In this document: positions 42,670 through 52,331 of the stretch, piece by piece | Position numbering within the stretch: position 1 is the stretch's first letter | Layout: each line of letters begins with the position of its first letter | NCBI RefSeq assembly: GCF_002797855.1 | Contig: NZ_PGFB01000001.1 | Coordinates: 1-64,000, forward strand | DNA from: Compostimonas suwonensis | GTDB lineage: Bacteria > Actinomycetota > Actinomycetes > Actinomycetales > Microbacteriaceae | Length of the DNA: 64,000 bases | Direction of reading: 5' to 3' | The notes under the pieces: generated by a model | The model's database searches: none | Seen by the model: the letters and a program-made list of their open reading frames with translations, nothing else | Told to the model about the DNA's origin: nothing | Program-made: the position numbers and the translations under genes

Positions 42670-42679
42670 GGGTGCGATT

Positions 42680-43876
42680 CTAAGCCCGGATGCCGGGGCC
42701 GGACTCCTCGGCGGCTATGCGCGTGATCGCAATCCGGTCGGGTTTTCCCGAGGCGAGCACGGGCAGCCGCTCCACGATCACGATGCTCCGGGGTGCGGCG
42801 GCGCGGCCCAGGGCCCCGGCGACGACGGCACGGAGCTCCGCTATGCCGGGGAGCCCCCGCACGCTCCCCTCCGCGACGACGACGGGCGCCTGGCCCCATT
42901 CGGGGTCGTCCGCGGCCACGACCACCGCGTCGCCGAGGCCGTCGAGCGAGCGCACTCGGCGCTCGACCGCGTCGAGCGACACCTTCTCCCCTCCCGAGAC
43001 GATCACGTTGTCGGCGCGGCCGAGCACGGTGAGCGTCTCACCGTCGAGAACGCCGAGGTCGCCCGTGCGATACCAGCGTTCGCCGTGGTCGTCGCGGAAG
43101 GCGGCATCCGTTCGCTCGGGGTCGGCGAGGTAGCCCTCGGCCAGCACCGAGCCTCCGAGCTCGACGAGCCCGTCGACGAGACGCACCCGGGTGTTGCCGA
43201 TCGGCCGGCCGTCGTAGACGCAGCCGCCGCAGGTCTCACTCGAGCCGTAGGTGAGGCGGATGCCGAAGCCGAGCCCCCGCGCCCGTGCGACGAGCTCGGG
43301 GCGCACGGCCTGCCCGCCCACGAGTATGCCGTCGAAGCGGCGCATCGCGGCGAGCACCTCCGCGTCGCCTTCGGCCGCGTCGACGAGTCGGGCGAGCTGC
43401 ACGGGCACGAGGGAGGTGAAGCGGCGCTCCTCGCTCAGGGCGCGCGCGCTGCGGGCGAACTCGGCCGGGTCGAAGTGGCCGGCGGGGTGCAGCACGGGCT
43501 CGGTCTGCGCGGCGATCGAGCGCACGAGAACCTGCGCGCCGGCGACGTAGTGGGCGGGCAGGGCGAGGAGCCACTGACCGCCGCCGCCGAGGGCCGAGGT
43601 CGAGGCGGCGGCGCTCGCGAGCAGCGCGTCGGTGCTGAGCATCACGCGTTTGGGCACGCCCGTCGAGCCCGAGGTCTCGATGACGAGGGCGACGGTGCGG
43701 GGCACGGGGCCGAGCGACGTCCCCGTGTCGACCTCCTCGGAGGCGTCGCCACCGGGCGAGGCCTGGGCGCCGGCCGCGCGAGGGAGCACGGCCGCCCCCT
43801 CGCCGCTCAGGGCGTCCCGCAGCGCGCCGAGCACACGTGCCGGCTCCTCGGCCCCGACCACGCGCAGCTCTCTCAT
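42680..43876 (-). CDS. menE: MenE, o-succinylbenzoate-CoA ligase
   Basis: The 398-residue adenylate-forming enzyme activates o-succinylbenzoate with CoA. VIETSGSTGVPKRVMLS is the ATP P-loop, LTYGSSETCGGCVYDG the second motif, RWYRTGDLGVLDGETLTVLGRADNVIVSGGEKV the hinge, and LASGKPDRIAI supplies the catalytic Lys near the end. It is shorter than typical acyl-CoA ligases, as is usual for actinobacterial MenE. It lies 37 bases after menB on the same strand. Confidence 0.95.
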   Translation of the reverse strand: MRELRVVGAEEPARVLGALRDALSGEGAAVLPRAAGAQASPGGDASEEVDTGTSLGPVPRTVALVIETSGSTGVPKRVMLSTDALLASAAASTSALGGGGQWLLALPAHYVAGAQVLVRSIAAQTEPVLHPAGHFDPAEFARSARALSEERRFTSLVPVQLARLVDAAEGDAEVLAAMRRFDGILVGGQAVRPELVARARGLGFGIRLTYGSSETCGGCVYDGRPIGNTRVRLVDGLVELGGSVLAEGYLADPERTDAAFRDDHGERWYRTGDLGVLDGETLTVLGRADNVIVSGGEKVSLDAVERRVRSLDGLGDAVVVAADDPEWGQAPVVVAEGSVRGLPGIAELRAVVAGALGRAAAPRSIVIVERLPVLASGKPDRIAITRIAAEESGPGIRA

Positions 43877-43913
43877 ACAGCGCTCACCCGCCCGCGAGCC
43901 GGCATCGTCATGC

Positions 43914-44828
43914 TCAGTAGTGCCAGGGGTAGGGCGACCAGTCGGGATCGCGCTTCTCGAGGAAGGAGTCCCGCCCCTCGACGGCCTCGTCGGTGCCGTA
44001 GGCGAGGCGCGTGGCCTCGCCCGCGAACACCTGCTGTCCCACGAGCCCGTCGTCGACGGCGTTGAATGCGAATTTGAGCATACGAATCGCTGTGGGCGAC
44101 TTCGTGAGGATCGTGCGCGCCCAGTCGAGGGCGGTCGGCTCGAGCAGGGCGTGCGGGACGACGGCGTTCACCGCACCCATCTCGTACGCCCGCCGAGCGC
44201 TGTACTCCCGGGCCAGGAAGAACACCTCGCGGGCGTTCTTCTGGCCGATCTGCCGGGCGAAGTACGCGCTGCCGTAGCCGGCGTCGAAGGATCCGACATC
44301 CGCATCGGTCTGCTTGAAGCGGCCGTGCTCCTCGCTCGCGATCGTGAGGTCGCAGACGACGTGGAGCGAGTGGCCGCCGCCGGCCGCCCAGCCGGGCACG
44401 ACAGCGATGACGACCTTCGGCATAAAGCGGATGAGGCGCTGCACCTCGAGGATGTGCAGGCGACCGGTGCGCGCGGCGTCGGCCGGGGCATCCGGGCCGC
44501 CCTGATCCTCGTACCGGTAACCGTCACGACCGCGGATGCGCTGGTCGCCCCCGCTGCAGAAGGCCCAGCCTCCGTCTGTGGGGCTCGGCCCGTTGCCCGT
44601 GAGCAGAACGACCCCGATGCGCGGGTTCTGCCGGGCGTCGTCGAGAGCCGCGTAGAGCTCGTCGACGGTGTGCGGGCGGAAGGCGTTGCGCACCTCGGGC
44701 CGGTTGAATGCCACGCGGGCTATACGACCGGAGAGATCGTGGTGATAGGTCACATCGCTGAGTTCGCCGAACCCCGGTGCGACCCGCCACTCGGAGGGAT
44801 CGAAGATGTCTGAGACGTCGGAGACCAT
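43914..44828 (-). CDS. menB: MenB, 1,4-dihydroxy-2-naphthoyl-CoA synthase
   Basis: The 304-residue crotonase-fold enzyme closes the naphthoquinone ring. FNRPEVRNAFRPHTVDEL, FCSGGDQRIRGRDGY, VVPGWAAGGGHSLHVVCDLTIAS, GSFDAGYGSAYFARQIGQKNARE and GAVNAVVP are MenB markers. The C-terminal EGRDSFLEKRDPDWSPYPWHY is also typical. ATG 44828 follows TAGGCT by six bases, so it probably has its own leaderless promoter. Confidence 0.96.
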   Translation of the reverse strand: MVSDVSDIFDPSEWRVAPGFGELSDVTYHHDLSGRIARVAFNRPEVRNAFRPHTVDELYAALDDARQNPRIGVVLLTGNGPSPTDGGWAFCSGGDQRIRGRDGYRYEDQGGPDAPADAARTGRLHILEVQRLIRFMPKVVIAVVPGWAAGGGHSLHVVCDLTIASEEHGRFKQTDADVGSFDAGYGSAYFARQIGQKNAREVFFLAREYSARRAYEMGAVNAVVPHALLEPTALDWARTILTKSPTAIRMLKFAFNAVDDGLVGQQVFAGEATRLAYGTDEAVEGRDSFLEKRDPDWSPYPWHY

Positions 44829-44866
44829 ACCGCCAGCCTACGCGGCCTCGCCCGGCCCGCGCGGGG

Positions 44867-45520
44867 TCAGGGGGTGGCCGGCTGCGGGGTCAGCGAGCCT
44901 GCCGAGAAGATCGTGACGTCGGAGTCGCAGCCCTCGATGGCGTTGGGGGTGCCGACCTCGGCGGGCGTGCCGTCGGAGTGCGGCGGGTTCACGAGCAGGT
45001 TCGACACGGGCACGATCGGGCAGTCGTGGGCCCCGGCCTCGGTGAGGTGCAGCAGGCTGTAGGCGCTTCCCCCGACGGGCAGCATGACCGTTCCGGAGTC
45101 CTGCACGAAGTCGGGGTCGGCCGGGTTGCCCGCCGGCTGGCCGGTCTCGGCGTTGACCATCACGACGGTCGGGTTGCCCTCGAGCGTGCAGGGCTGCGAG
45201 CCGTTGTTCGTGAATACGAGGTTCCAGTAGAACTGGCCGGCGCCGCTGTCGTCGGGCCGGCTCTCGAGCGAGTAGCCGAGCTCGTCGTCGTGGCAGGCGC
45301 CTTCGCCGTCGGGGATGTCGGGGCTCGCAGCCGTCGAGGTCGGCGTCGCGGTCGACGTCGGCGTCGCGGTCGACGTCGCCGTCGCCGTCGCACTGGAGCT
45401 GTCGCTCGGCGTGGGGCTCGGCGCGGCACCGGAGGCGCAGGCGCTCAGCAGTGCGAGCGCGACCGCGGCGACAGACAGGGGCAGGATGACGCGGCGCACG
45501 GCTCGCGGAGTCTCGACCAT
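44867..45520 (-). CDS. DUF4232 lipoprotein
   Basis: The 217-residue protein has a lipobox (LLSAC, Cys about 28) and a Thr/Ala/Ser/Pro linker made of repeated ATSTATPT units. A DUF4232-like beta domain (about 75-210) follows, with LVFTNNGSQPCTLEGNPTVVMV and a second half near LLHLTEAG. Four Cys in the domain may form disulfides. The family is common in actinobacteria, function unknown. ATG 45520 is six bases after TAAGCT, which includes the ROK gene's TAA stop codon. Confidence 0.85.
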   Translation of the reverse strand: MVETPRAVRRVILPLSVAAVALALLSACASGAAPSPTPSDSSSATATATSTATPTSTATPTSTAASPDIPDGEGACHDDELGYSLESRPDDSGAGQFYWNLVFTNNGSQPCTLEGNPTVVMVNAETGQPAGNPADPDFVQDSGTVMLPVGGSAYSLLHLTEAGAHDCPIVPVSNLLVNPPHSDGTPAEVGTPNAIEGCDSDVTIFSAGSLTPQPATP

Positions 45521-45529
45521 GCGGTCAGC

Positions 45530-46732
45530 TTAGGGCTCGGCGAGCACCATCGCGTCGATACTCACCGGCGACAGCACGTGTTCGATCGCGAGCATGCTCG
45601 CGCCGATGAGACCGGCGTTGCCCGCCGCGCGGGACTGCACGATCATCAGGTGCTCCGTCGCGAGCGGCATCGACCTCGAGTAGACGACCTCGCGCACTCC
45701 GGCGATGAGATGCTCCCCCGCCTGGGCCATCGAGCCGCCGATCGCGATCACCTGGGGGTTGATGAGGCTCACGCAGGTGGCGAGCACCTCCCCGATGTCG
45801 CGGCCGGCCTGGCGCACGGCCTGGATCGCCGCGATGTCGCCGCGCTTGACGAGCGCCACGACATCCCGCCCGGTCTGCACCTCCACGCCGCTCGCGCGCA
45901 GCTCCCGTGCCACGGCGGGGCCGCTCGCGATCGCCTCGAGGCAGCCCTGGTTGCCGCAGTGGCAGGCGATGCCGGCGCCGCGCTGCACGAAGACGTGACC
46001 GAGGTCACCCGCGATCCCCTGGGCGCCGCGCTGCAGGCTTCCCCCCGAGATGACCCCCGAGCCGATCCCGGTCGCGACCTTGACGAAGATGAAGTGCTCG
46101 ACGCCGGGCCACGAGTGCGCGGCCTCGCCGAGGGCCATGAGGTTCACGTCGTTGTCGACGAGCACGGGGACCTGCAGGTGCTGCTGCACCCAGCCGGGAA
46201 CGTCGAAGCCGTCCCAGCCGGGCATGATCGGCGGGTTCGTGGGCCGCCCCGTGCTGTGCGCGACCGGCCCCGGCAGGCCGATGCCGATGGCGGCGAGATC
46301 GCGGATGTCGCGGCCGGCCGAGCTCAACAGCTCGCGCCCCGACTCCACGAGCCAGCCGAGCACGGCCTCGGGCCCCGCGGCGATGTCGAGCGGATCCTGG
46401 TGCTCGGCGAGGATCGCGCCGTTGAGGTCGCTGACGCCCACGGTCGCGTGCGTCGCGCCCAGGTCGGCGGCGAGGACGACGCGGGCGGAGGGGTTGAACG
46501 CGAACTGGGAGGAGGGCCGCCCCCCGGTCGAGATCGCGTCGCCGACGGGGGCGACGAGGCCGAGCGAGATGAGGCCGTCGACCCGCGAGGCGATCGTCGA
46601 GCGCGCCAAGCCCGTCGCCGTCGCGAGCTCGGCGCGTGTACGCGGCTGGCCGTCTCGAAGGAGCTGGAACAGCCCGCTCACACCGGAGACCCCGGTGCCG
46701 ACGGCGGCCGACGCTCGGGTCGTATCCACCAT
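45530..46732 (-). CDS. ROK family transcription regulator
   Basis: The 400-residue protein has an N-terminal MarR-like helix-turn-helix (about 20-75, ELATATGLARSTIASRVDGLISLGLV) and a ROK sugar-kinase-like domain. That domain has LAADLGATHATVGV (ATP-site fold), VLVDNDVNLMALGE, KVATGIGSGVI and the zinc motif GHVFVQRGAGIACHCGNQGCLEA. The DN and zinc-ligand residues are intact. ROK repressors answer to sugars, but no sugar operon adjoins it here. A near-palindrome AAAGCACATGCTTT overlaps its promoter, which suggests autoregulation. Confidence 0.92.
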   Translation of the reverse strand: MVDTTRASAAVGTGVSGVSGLFQLLRDGQPRTRAELATATGLARSTIASRVDGLISLGLVAPVGDAISTGGRPSSQFAFNPSARVVLAADLGATHATVGVSDLNGAILAEHQDPLDIAAGPEAVLGWLVESGRELLSSAGRDIRDLAAIGIGLPGPVAHSTGRPTNPPIMPGWDGFDVPGWVQQHLQVPVLVDNDVNLMALGEAAHSWPGVEHFIFVKVATGIGSGVISGGSLQRGAQGIAGDLGHVFVQRGAGIACHCGNQGCLEAIASGPAVARELRASGVEVQTGRDVVALVKRGDIAAIQAVRQAGRDIGEVLATCVSLINPQVIAIGGSMAQAGEHLIAGVREVVYSRSMPLATEHLMIVQSRAAGNAGLIGASMLAIEHVLSPVSIDAMVLAEP

Positions 46733-46742
46733 GCGGCTTAGT

Positions 46743-46756
46743 AAAGCACATGCTTT
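46743..46756. promoter_or_regulatory. Candidate ROK operator
   Basis: AAAGCACATGCTTT is a 14-base near-palindrome just upstream of the ROK start, overlapping the putative -10 region. A second symmetric pair ACTTTTG / CAAAAGT lies further upstream in the same divergent gap. Assignment is tentative. Confidence 0.4.
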
Positions 46757-46908
46757 CGTGGATCGGCGAACAGAAGTATCTCGATTGATGCATCACTTTT
46801 GACGAAGCACTTACAAAAGTCGTCGCATCCGTGTCACAATATCTCGCGACGACGAGGTCACCGCAGTCCGCACTCGTCGCACATCCGCACACGTCACGGA
46901 GGAACGGC

Positions 46909-47409
46909 ATGAGGCAACTGCTCGACGTCAGCGCGTGGGTCTGGCGCGCGCCGACCGCACCCACCGAACTGAACGAACTGGATCAGCACGCGGCGTCCAT
47001 GGGCTTCCGCAGTCATCGCATCGGCGATGACAGCACGGGCACCGCCTACATCGTGCGCATCATCTCGGCCGAGTCGGCCACCCCCGTCTACGCCCACACC
47101 CCCACCGTCGCCCACTCGGTCATCACCGAGTCGGTCGTCTCGAGCGGCGTCGCACCTCTGCGAGACAACCTCGCCACCGCCGTCACCCGTTTTCTCTCGG
47201 CGCGCGACTCCGCCTCGGGGCACAGCAACGACATCCTCATCGACTCGGCCCAGGTGGTCGTGCGCCGCGCCAGCGCGCGGGAGGCCCTGCAGGCGGCCTT
47301 CCGGCACGTGACCACCCAGCGGGCGGCGATGCTCGACGAGCCCCTGCCCATCACGAGCGACGTCGAGTGGGTGGAGGAGTCCCCCCGGCTAGAGCTCGTC
47401 GCCAGCTGA
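46909..47409 (+). CDS. Uncharacterised 166-residue protein
   Basis: I do not recognise this protein. It has no signal peptide or membrane span, begins MRQLLDVSAWVWRAPTAP, and has a mixed alpha/beta look with Ser/Thr/Val-rich strands. A C-terminal helix REALQAAFRHVTTQRAAML precedes a short acidic tail. ATG 46909 has a good GGAGGA upstream. It is divergent from the ROK regulator and ends 11 bases before a long palindrome. Codon use is like that of its neighbours, so it is probably a real gene. Confidence 0.7.
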   Translation: MRQLLDVSAWVWRAPTAPTELNELDQHAASMGFRSHRIGDDSTGTAYIVRIISAESATPVYAHTPTVAHSVITESVVSSGVAPLRDNLATAVTRFLSARDSASGHSNDILIDSAQVVVRRASAREALQAAFRHVTTQRAAMLDEPLPITSDVEWVEESPRLELVAS

Positions 47410-47419
47410 CCCTCTATCC

Positions 47420-47481
47420 CGCGAGTAGACGCGAATCGGGGGTGTTCGCATCCAAACACCCCCGATTCGCGTCTACTCGCG
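47420..47481. repeat. Perfect palindrome with 27-bp arms at the menC promoter
   Basis: The arms 47420-47446 and 47455-47481 are exact reverse complements around an 8-base loop. The right arm ends one base before CAGACT (47483-47488), the likely -10 box of menC, so it spans the -35 region. It may terminate the upstream transcript and affect menC initiation. Confidence 0.85.
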
Positions 47482-47494
47482 ACAGACTGGGGAG

Positions 47495-48469
47495 GTGAAG
47501 CCGAAACTCGATGAGCTGGTGGCCACCGCACGGGTGGTCTCGCTCCCTCTGTCCACCCGGTTTCGCGGGATCGACACCCGCGAGGCGCTCCTCCTGGAGG
47601 GGCCGCTCGGCGCGACCGAGTTCTCGCCCTTCCTCGAGTACGGCGACGAGGAGGCGGCCTCCTGGCTCGCCGCGGCCATCGACTTCGGCTGGCGCGAGAC
47701 TCCCCCGCTGCTGCGCGACACGATCCCCGTCAACGCCACGGTGCCCGCCGTCGCTCCGAGCGCCGTCGCCGCGGTCCTGGCCCGTTTCCCCGGATGCCGC
47801 ACCGCCAAGGTCAAGGTCGCCGAGCCCGGTCAGAGCCTCGCCGACGACATCGCCCGCGTGCAGGAGGTGCGCCGGATCCTGGGGCCGGAGGGCCGCATCC
47901 GCCTCGACGCGAACGGGCTGTGGAACGTCGACGAGGCCGAGCACGCCATCCACGCCCTCGCCGACTGTGATCTCGAGTACGTCGAGCAGCCGTGCGCGAC
48001 CGTCGAGGAGCTCGCCGAGATCCGCACGCGCACGAAGTACATGGGCATCCCGATCGCCGCCGACGAGAGCGTGCGCAAGGCCGCGGACCCGCTCGCCGTC
48101 GCCCGGGCGGGGGCGGCCGACATCCTCGTCGTCAAGGCGCAGCCGCTCGGCGGCATCCACGCGGCCCTCGCCATCGTGCGCGAGGCGGGCCTGCCGGTCG
48201 TCGTCTCGAGCGCTATCGACACCTCGGTGGGCATCGCCATGGGAGCCCACCTCGCCGCGGCCGTTCCGAGCCTCGACTTCGACTGCGGCCTCGGCACCAT
48301 CTCCCTGCTGGCGGCGGATGTCGCGACACAGCCTCTCGCCCCGGTCGACGGCCGCATCCCCGTGCGCCGCCCCGAGCTCGACCCGGGGGCGCTGCGCCGT
48401 CACGCGGCATCCCCCGAGCGCACCGCCTGGTGGCTCGAGCGGCTCTCGCGCGTCTACGACCTGCTCTGA
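47495..48469 (+). CDS. menC: MenC, o-succinylbenzoate synthase
   Basis: The 324-residue enolase-superfamily enzyme dehydrates SHCHC. AKVKVAEP carries the KxK catalytic pair, RIRLDANGLWNVDEA the first metal Asp, YVEQPC the Glu, IPIAADESVR the third acid, and ILVVKAQPLGG the second catalytic Lys. The capping N-terminus is short, as in actinobacterial MenC. GTG 47495 is six bases after CAGACT, a probable leaderless start. It is away from menB and menE but completes the set. Confidence 0.93.
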   Translation: MKPKLDELVATARVVSLPLSTRFRGIDTREALLLEGPLGATEFSPFLEYGDEEAASWLAAAIDFGWRETPPLLRDTIPVNATVPAVAPSAVAAVLARFPGCRTAKVKVAEPGQSLADDIARVQEVRRILGPEGRIRLDANGLWNVDEAEHAIHALADCDLEYVEQPCATVEELAEIRTRTKYMGIPIAADESVRKAADPLAVARAGAADILVVKAQPLGGIHAALAIVREAGLPVVVSSAIDTSVGIAMGAHLAAAVPSLDFDCGLGTISLLAADVATQPLAPVDGRIPVRRPELDPGALRRHAASPERTAWWLERLSRVYDLL

Positions 48470-48677
48470 ACCCTGGCCGCCCCGTGAGCACGGGTGCGAC
48501 CGATCCGCTCCCCGTCGCTCGCACGATGTTCACCTGCCGGAGCGAAAAACTCCGATCGCCCCTCTCGACGCGGGGCTATTCTGAGACCGAGCGCTCCGGG
48601 CGATGGCTGCTCATGCCGGCTGCCGATCCGAGGCACACGGTATGAGAGATCAGCACGAGTGGAACGGAGTGAAAGAC

Positions 48678-49502
48678 ATGAGCACGATCACCACCACCGA
48701 TGGCACCGAGATCTACTACAAAGACTGGGGGTCGGGGCAGCCCATCGTGTTCAGTCACGGCTGGCCGCTCTCAGCAGACGACTGGGACGGGCAGATGCTG
48801 TTCTTCCTGAGCCAGGGCTATCGCGTCATCGCTCACGATCGGCGCGGACACGGGCGTTCGGCCCAGACCTCGGACGGCCACGACATGGACCACTACGCCG
48901 CCGACCTGGCCGCGCTCACGGAGCACCTCGACCTGCACGACGCCATCCACGTCGGTCATTCGACGGGAGGCGGGGAGGTCGCCCACTACATCGGACAGTA
49001 CGGCGAGGATCGGGTCGCACGCGCGGTTCTCATCAGCGCGGTGCCCCCGATCATGGTCCAGACCGAGAACAACCCGGGCGGTCTGCCGAAGAGCGTCTTC
49101 GACGACCTCCAGGCACAGCTCGCCGCCAACCGATCGAATTTCTACCGGGCGCTGCCGTCCGGGCCCTTCTACGGCTACAACCGCCCCGGGGTGGAGGCCT
49201 CCGAGGCGATCATCCAGAACTGGTGGCGGCAGGGCATGATGGGCGGGGCCAAAGCCCACTACGACGGAATCGTCGCCTTCTCGCAGACCGACTTCACCGA
49301 CGACCTGAAGAAGATCTCCGTGCCCGTGCTCGTTATGCACGGCGAAGACGACCAGATCGTGCCGTATGCCGACGCGGGCCCGCTGTCAGCGAAGCTCGTG
49401 CAGAACGGCACGCTCATCAGCTACCCCGACTTTCCCCACGGGATGCCGACCACCCAGGCCGACACGATCAACGCCGACCTCCTGGAGTGGCTGCGATCCT
49501 GA
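48678..49502 (+). CDS. Alpha/beta hydrolase of the non-haem chloroperoxidase/esterase type
   Basis: The 274-residue protein shows [52 protein letters not shown] (Ser nucleophile elbow), [14 protein letters not shown] (Asp) and [11 protein letters not shown] (His). This is the pattern of cofactor-free perhydrolases and related esterases. There is no signal peptide. ATG 48678 begins [18 protein letters not shown] and has GGAGTGA upstream. The natural substrate is not known. It stands alone between menC and the convergent ccsB. Confidence 0.9.
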   Translation: MSTITTTDGTEIYYKDWGSGQPIVFSHGWPLSADDWDGQMLFFLSQGYRVIAHDRRGHGRSAQTSDGHDMDHYAADLAALTEHLDLHDAIHVGHSTGGGEVAHYIGQYGEDRVARAVLISAVPPIMVQTENNPGGLPKSVFDDLQAQLAANRSNFYRALPSGPFYGYNRPGVEASEAIIQNWWRQGMMGGAKAHYDGIVAFSQTDFTDDLKKISVPVLVMHGEDDQIVPYADAGPLSAKLVQNGTLISYPDFPHGMPTTQADTINADLLEWLRS

Positions 49503-49591
49503 CGGATCGACGCCCACGAGGCGTCACGCGTTCAACTGCGCTCCGAGGTCATCGTGAGGCCCGGGGCTCGGAGCCCCGTGCGACTCGGGGC

Positions 49592-50641
49592 TCAGAGCCC
49601 CGAGTAGGCGTGCAGGCCCTTGAAGAAGACGTTGACGATCGTGAAGTTGAACATCACGGCCGAGAAGCCGATGATCGCGAGCCAGGCCGAGCGCGAGCCG
49701 CGCCATCCGCGGGTCGCCCGCGCGTGGATGTAGCCGGCGTAGATCGTCCAGATGATGAAGGTCCAGACCTCTTTCGTGTCCCAGCCCCAGTAGCGGCCCC
49801 AGGCGCTCTCGGCCCAGATCGCGCCGGCGATGAGGGTGAAGGTCCAGAAGATGAAGCCGATGATGATGACGCGGTAGGCGAGGTTCTCGAGCGTCTGCGA
49901 GCTGGGCAGGGTCGCGAGGAAGCGCAGGCGCGTGGCCTTCGCCTCGGCCACGAGGGACTCCCGGCGGTTCTGCAGCAGCTGCGCCACCGAGAGCGCGAAG
50001 CCGAGCCCCAGGAAGGCGGTGCCGAGGCTCGCGACGAAGACGTGGATGACGAGCCAGTACGACTGCAGCGCAGGCGGCAGGGGCGCGACGGCGACGTAGA
50101 AGTTTGTGGCGGCGAGGCCGAGCAGCAGCAGCACGAGCCCGGTCACGAAGGTTCCGAGGAAGCGCACGTCGATGCGCGTGATGACCACGAGGAACACGGC
50201 CACGATGAGCAGCGTGCCCATCATCGCGAACTCGTACATGTTCGCCCACGGCACCCGCCCGGCGGCGATGCCGCGCGACACGACGGCCGCGAGCTGCAGC
50301 AGCCAGGCCACGACGGTCAGGGCGACGCCCACCCGCAGGCTGGGCGAGCGGCCGTAGGGCCGGCTCGCGTCGTTGGCGATGCGCGCCGAGATGCGCGAGA
50401 CCGTGCGCGCCGTGCCGGAGACCCCGGCCGAGCCCGAAGCGGATGCCGCGGCATCCGCCCTCGCCGACGCCGTCGCCAGCGCACCCACCCGCACCGGCTC
50501 GACCGTCGTCTGCTCGGCGAGAGCCGGCGCCGACACGGCCGAGGAGCGCCGGGCGAGGTCGATCGCGAAGGCGATGAAGGCGAGCGCGTACACGGCCATG
50601 GCCGTGTACAGGCTCAGGACGGAGATCTCGTCGAGGGTCAC
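49592..50641 (-). CDS. ccsB: CcsB/ResC, cytochrome c biogenesis membrane protein
   Basis: The 349-residue membrane protein works with ResB to export haem and attach it to cytochrome c. VPWANMYEFAMMG and the Trp-rich motif WGRYWGWDTKEVWTFIIWTIYAGYIHAR are the haem-handling signatures. Conserved His residues lie in VIHVFVASLG and YIHAR. About eight spans are present. GTG 50641 lies six bases after TAGGAT, so an own leaderless promoter is possible even though resB is directly upstream. Confidence 0.94.
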   Translation of the reverse strand: MTLDEISVLSLYTAMAVYALAFIAFAIDLARRSSAVSAPALAEQTTVEPVRVGALATASARADAAASASGSAGVSGTARTVSRISARIANDASRPYGRSPSLRVGVALTVVAWLLQLAAVVSRGIAAGRVPWANMYEFAMMGTLLIVAVFLVVITRIDVRFLGTFVTGLVLLLLGLAATNFYVAVAPLPPALQSYWLVIHVFVASLGTAFLGLGFALSVAQLLQNRRESLVAEAKATRLRFLATLPSSQTLENLAYRVIIIGFIFWTFTLIAGAIWAESAWGRYWGWDTKEVWTFIIWTIYAGYIHARATRGWRGSRSAWLAIIGFSAVMFNFTIVNVFFKGLHAYSGL

Positions 50642-50663
50642 AGTGTCATCCTACGTCGGCAGT

Positions 50664-52331
50664 TTATGGCTTGGCTGCATCTGTTCGCGTCTCCGCCCGC
50701 AGCCCGAGCTGGGCTTCGTGGCGGTCGGCGATCGCCGTCACGGCGTCGGCGAGCGCCGGATCCTCGCCGCGCGCGAGCCCCGCGTACTCGAGCCTCAGCT
50801 CGCCGTCGTCGCCCTCGATCGCCTTCACCCAGACGCGCCGGCGCGGCACGAAGAGCGAGGTGAGGAGCCCGAGCAGGATGAGCACGGCGAAGAGCAGCAC
50901 CCAACCCTGGGTGGGGTCGTGGTGGATGTCGAGGGACGCGAAACGGGCCACGCTGTGCGAGAAGTCGCCTTCCGCGGCATCCGGGGACGCGTTCTCGAAG
51001 GTCACGCTGCCGAGGCCCTTCGGCAGCTCGGCCGTCTGGCCCGGCATGAGCGTGATGCCGTTGCCGGCCGTGCGACCCGCGATCTCGGTCATGTCGTCGG
51101 TGCTGAGCGTGTAGACCGAGGTCGGCTTGCCGTCGTCGATGCCGAGATCGCCCTCGTAGACGGTGAGGCTGAGCGTCGGGTACTCGAGGTCGGGATAGGA
51201 GGAGAAGAACGGCTCCTCCTGGGCTCCCTGCGTCGGGTAGAAGAGGCCGATCATGCCGAGCTGCTCGGCGAGCCCGTCGGGAACCTTGACGACGCCGATC
51301 GAGGTGAGGTTGGCGTCCTGCGGCAGGAAGGGGATCGAGTCGGTGAAGACGACCGTGCCCGCGGGGTCGCGCACCGTGATGGTCGGCGCGTAGCCGTTGC
51401 CGAGCAGGTAGACGTCGGTGCCCGCGAAACGCAGCGGCTCGTTGACCTTGATCACGCCGGGCTGCGGCTCGCCGTCGGGGGTGAGCGTCGTCACGTCGGC
51501 GCGGAAGTCGGTCGGCTGCCCGAAGGCGTCCTGGTTCTGCTGCTCGTAGGTCACGTGGAAGCTGTCGAGCGTGAGCGAGTAGGGCGCGAGCTCGTCTTCG
51601 TTGAAGAAGCGACCGGGGTTGAAGGAGTCGAAGTCGCCGATCGTGTTGACGAAGCTCTGGCCTTCGACGAGCACCCGCTGCCCGCTGAAGCCGAAGCCGC
51701 CGCCCACGCCCACGGTGAGCAGGATTCCGACGAGCGCGCTGTGGAAGACGAGGTTGCCCGTCTCGCGCAGGTAGCCGCGCTCGGCCGACACCGACATCTC
51801 GGGCCCGTTGTGGAAGGTCGCCACCCGGTAGCCGGAGCGCTTGAGGATGCCGCGGGCCTCCTCGATCGCATCCGCCGCCGTGACGTCGTCGACGATCCGC
51901 TCGGTGTAGCCCTCGAGCCGCGTGAGCCGCACGGGCGTGCGCGGCGGCTTCGCCCGCAGAGCCTGGAAGTGGTGCTTGGTGCGCGGGATGACGCAGCCGA
52001 TGAGCGAGACGAAGAGCAGCAGGTAGATGGCCGAGAACCAGACCGAGCCGTAGACGTCGAAGGCCTGGAACTTGTCGAGCACGGGCGCGAGGTCGGGGTT
52101 GTCGGCGAAGTACTGCGTGACGCCGTTGGGGTCGGAGCTGCGCTGCGGCACGAGGGACCCCGGAACGGCAGCGATCGCGAGCAGCAGCAGCAGGAAGAGC
52201 GCCGTGCGCATGCTCGTGAGCTGCCGCCAGAACCAGCGCAGCCAGCCGACGACGCCGAGCTTCGGCTGGTTGACGTCGTCGCCGGAGCGAGCCGGATCCG
52301 GTGAGTCGATGTGGTCAGATGGCCGGGACAA
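50664..52331 (-). CDS. resB: ResB, cytochrome c biogenesis protein
   Basis: The 555-residue protein has N-terminal spans (TALFLLLLLAIAAVPGSLVPQ; FSAIYLLLFVSLIGCVIPR), GNLVFHSALVGILLTVG and a large extracellular domain (about 210-480). A last span, LDIHHDPTQGWVLLFAVLILLGLLTSLF, precedes a short tail. This is the ResB/Ccs1 layout. The start is uncertain: TTG 52331 gives MSRPSD and overlaps ccdA by 17 bases. It acts with CcsB, encoded next, and with TlpA-like and CcdA proteins upstream. Confidence 0.93.
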   Translation of the reverse strand: MSRPSDHIDSPDPARSGDDVNQPKLGVVGWLRWFWRQLTSMRTALFLLLLLAIAAVPGSLVPQRSSDPNGVTQYFADNPDLAPVLDKFQAFDVYGSVWFSAIYLLLFVSLIGCVIPRTKHHFQALRAKPPRTPVRLTRLEGYTERIVDDVTAADAIEEARGILKRSGYRVATFHNGPEMSVSAERGYLRETGNLVFHSALVGILLTVGVGGGFGFSGQRVLVEGQSFVNTIGDFDSFNPGRFFNEDELAPYSLTLDSFHVTYEQQNQDAFGQPTDFRADVTTLTPDGEPQPGVIKVNEPLRFAGTDVYLLGNGYAPTITVRDPAGTVVFTDSIPFLPQDANLTSIGVVKVPDGLAEQLGMIGLFYPTQGAQEEPFFSSYPDLEYPTLSLTVYEGDLGIDDGKPTSVYTLSTDDMTEIAGRTAGNGITLMPGQTAELPKGLGSVTFENASPDAAEGDFSHSVARFASLDIHHDPTQGWVLLFAVLILLGLLTSLFVPRRRVWVKAIEGDDGELRLEYAGLARGEDPALADAVTAIADRHEAQLGLRAETRTDAAKP

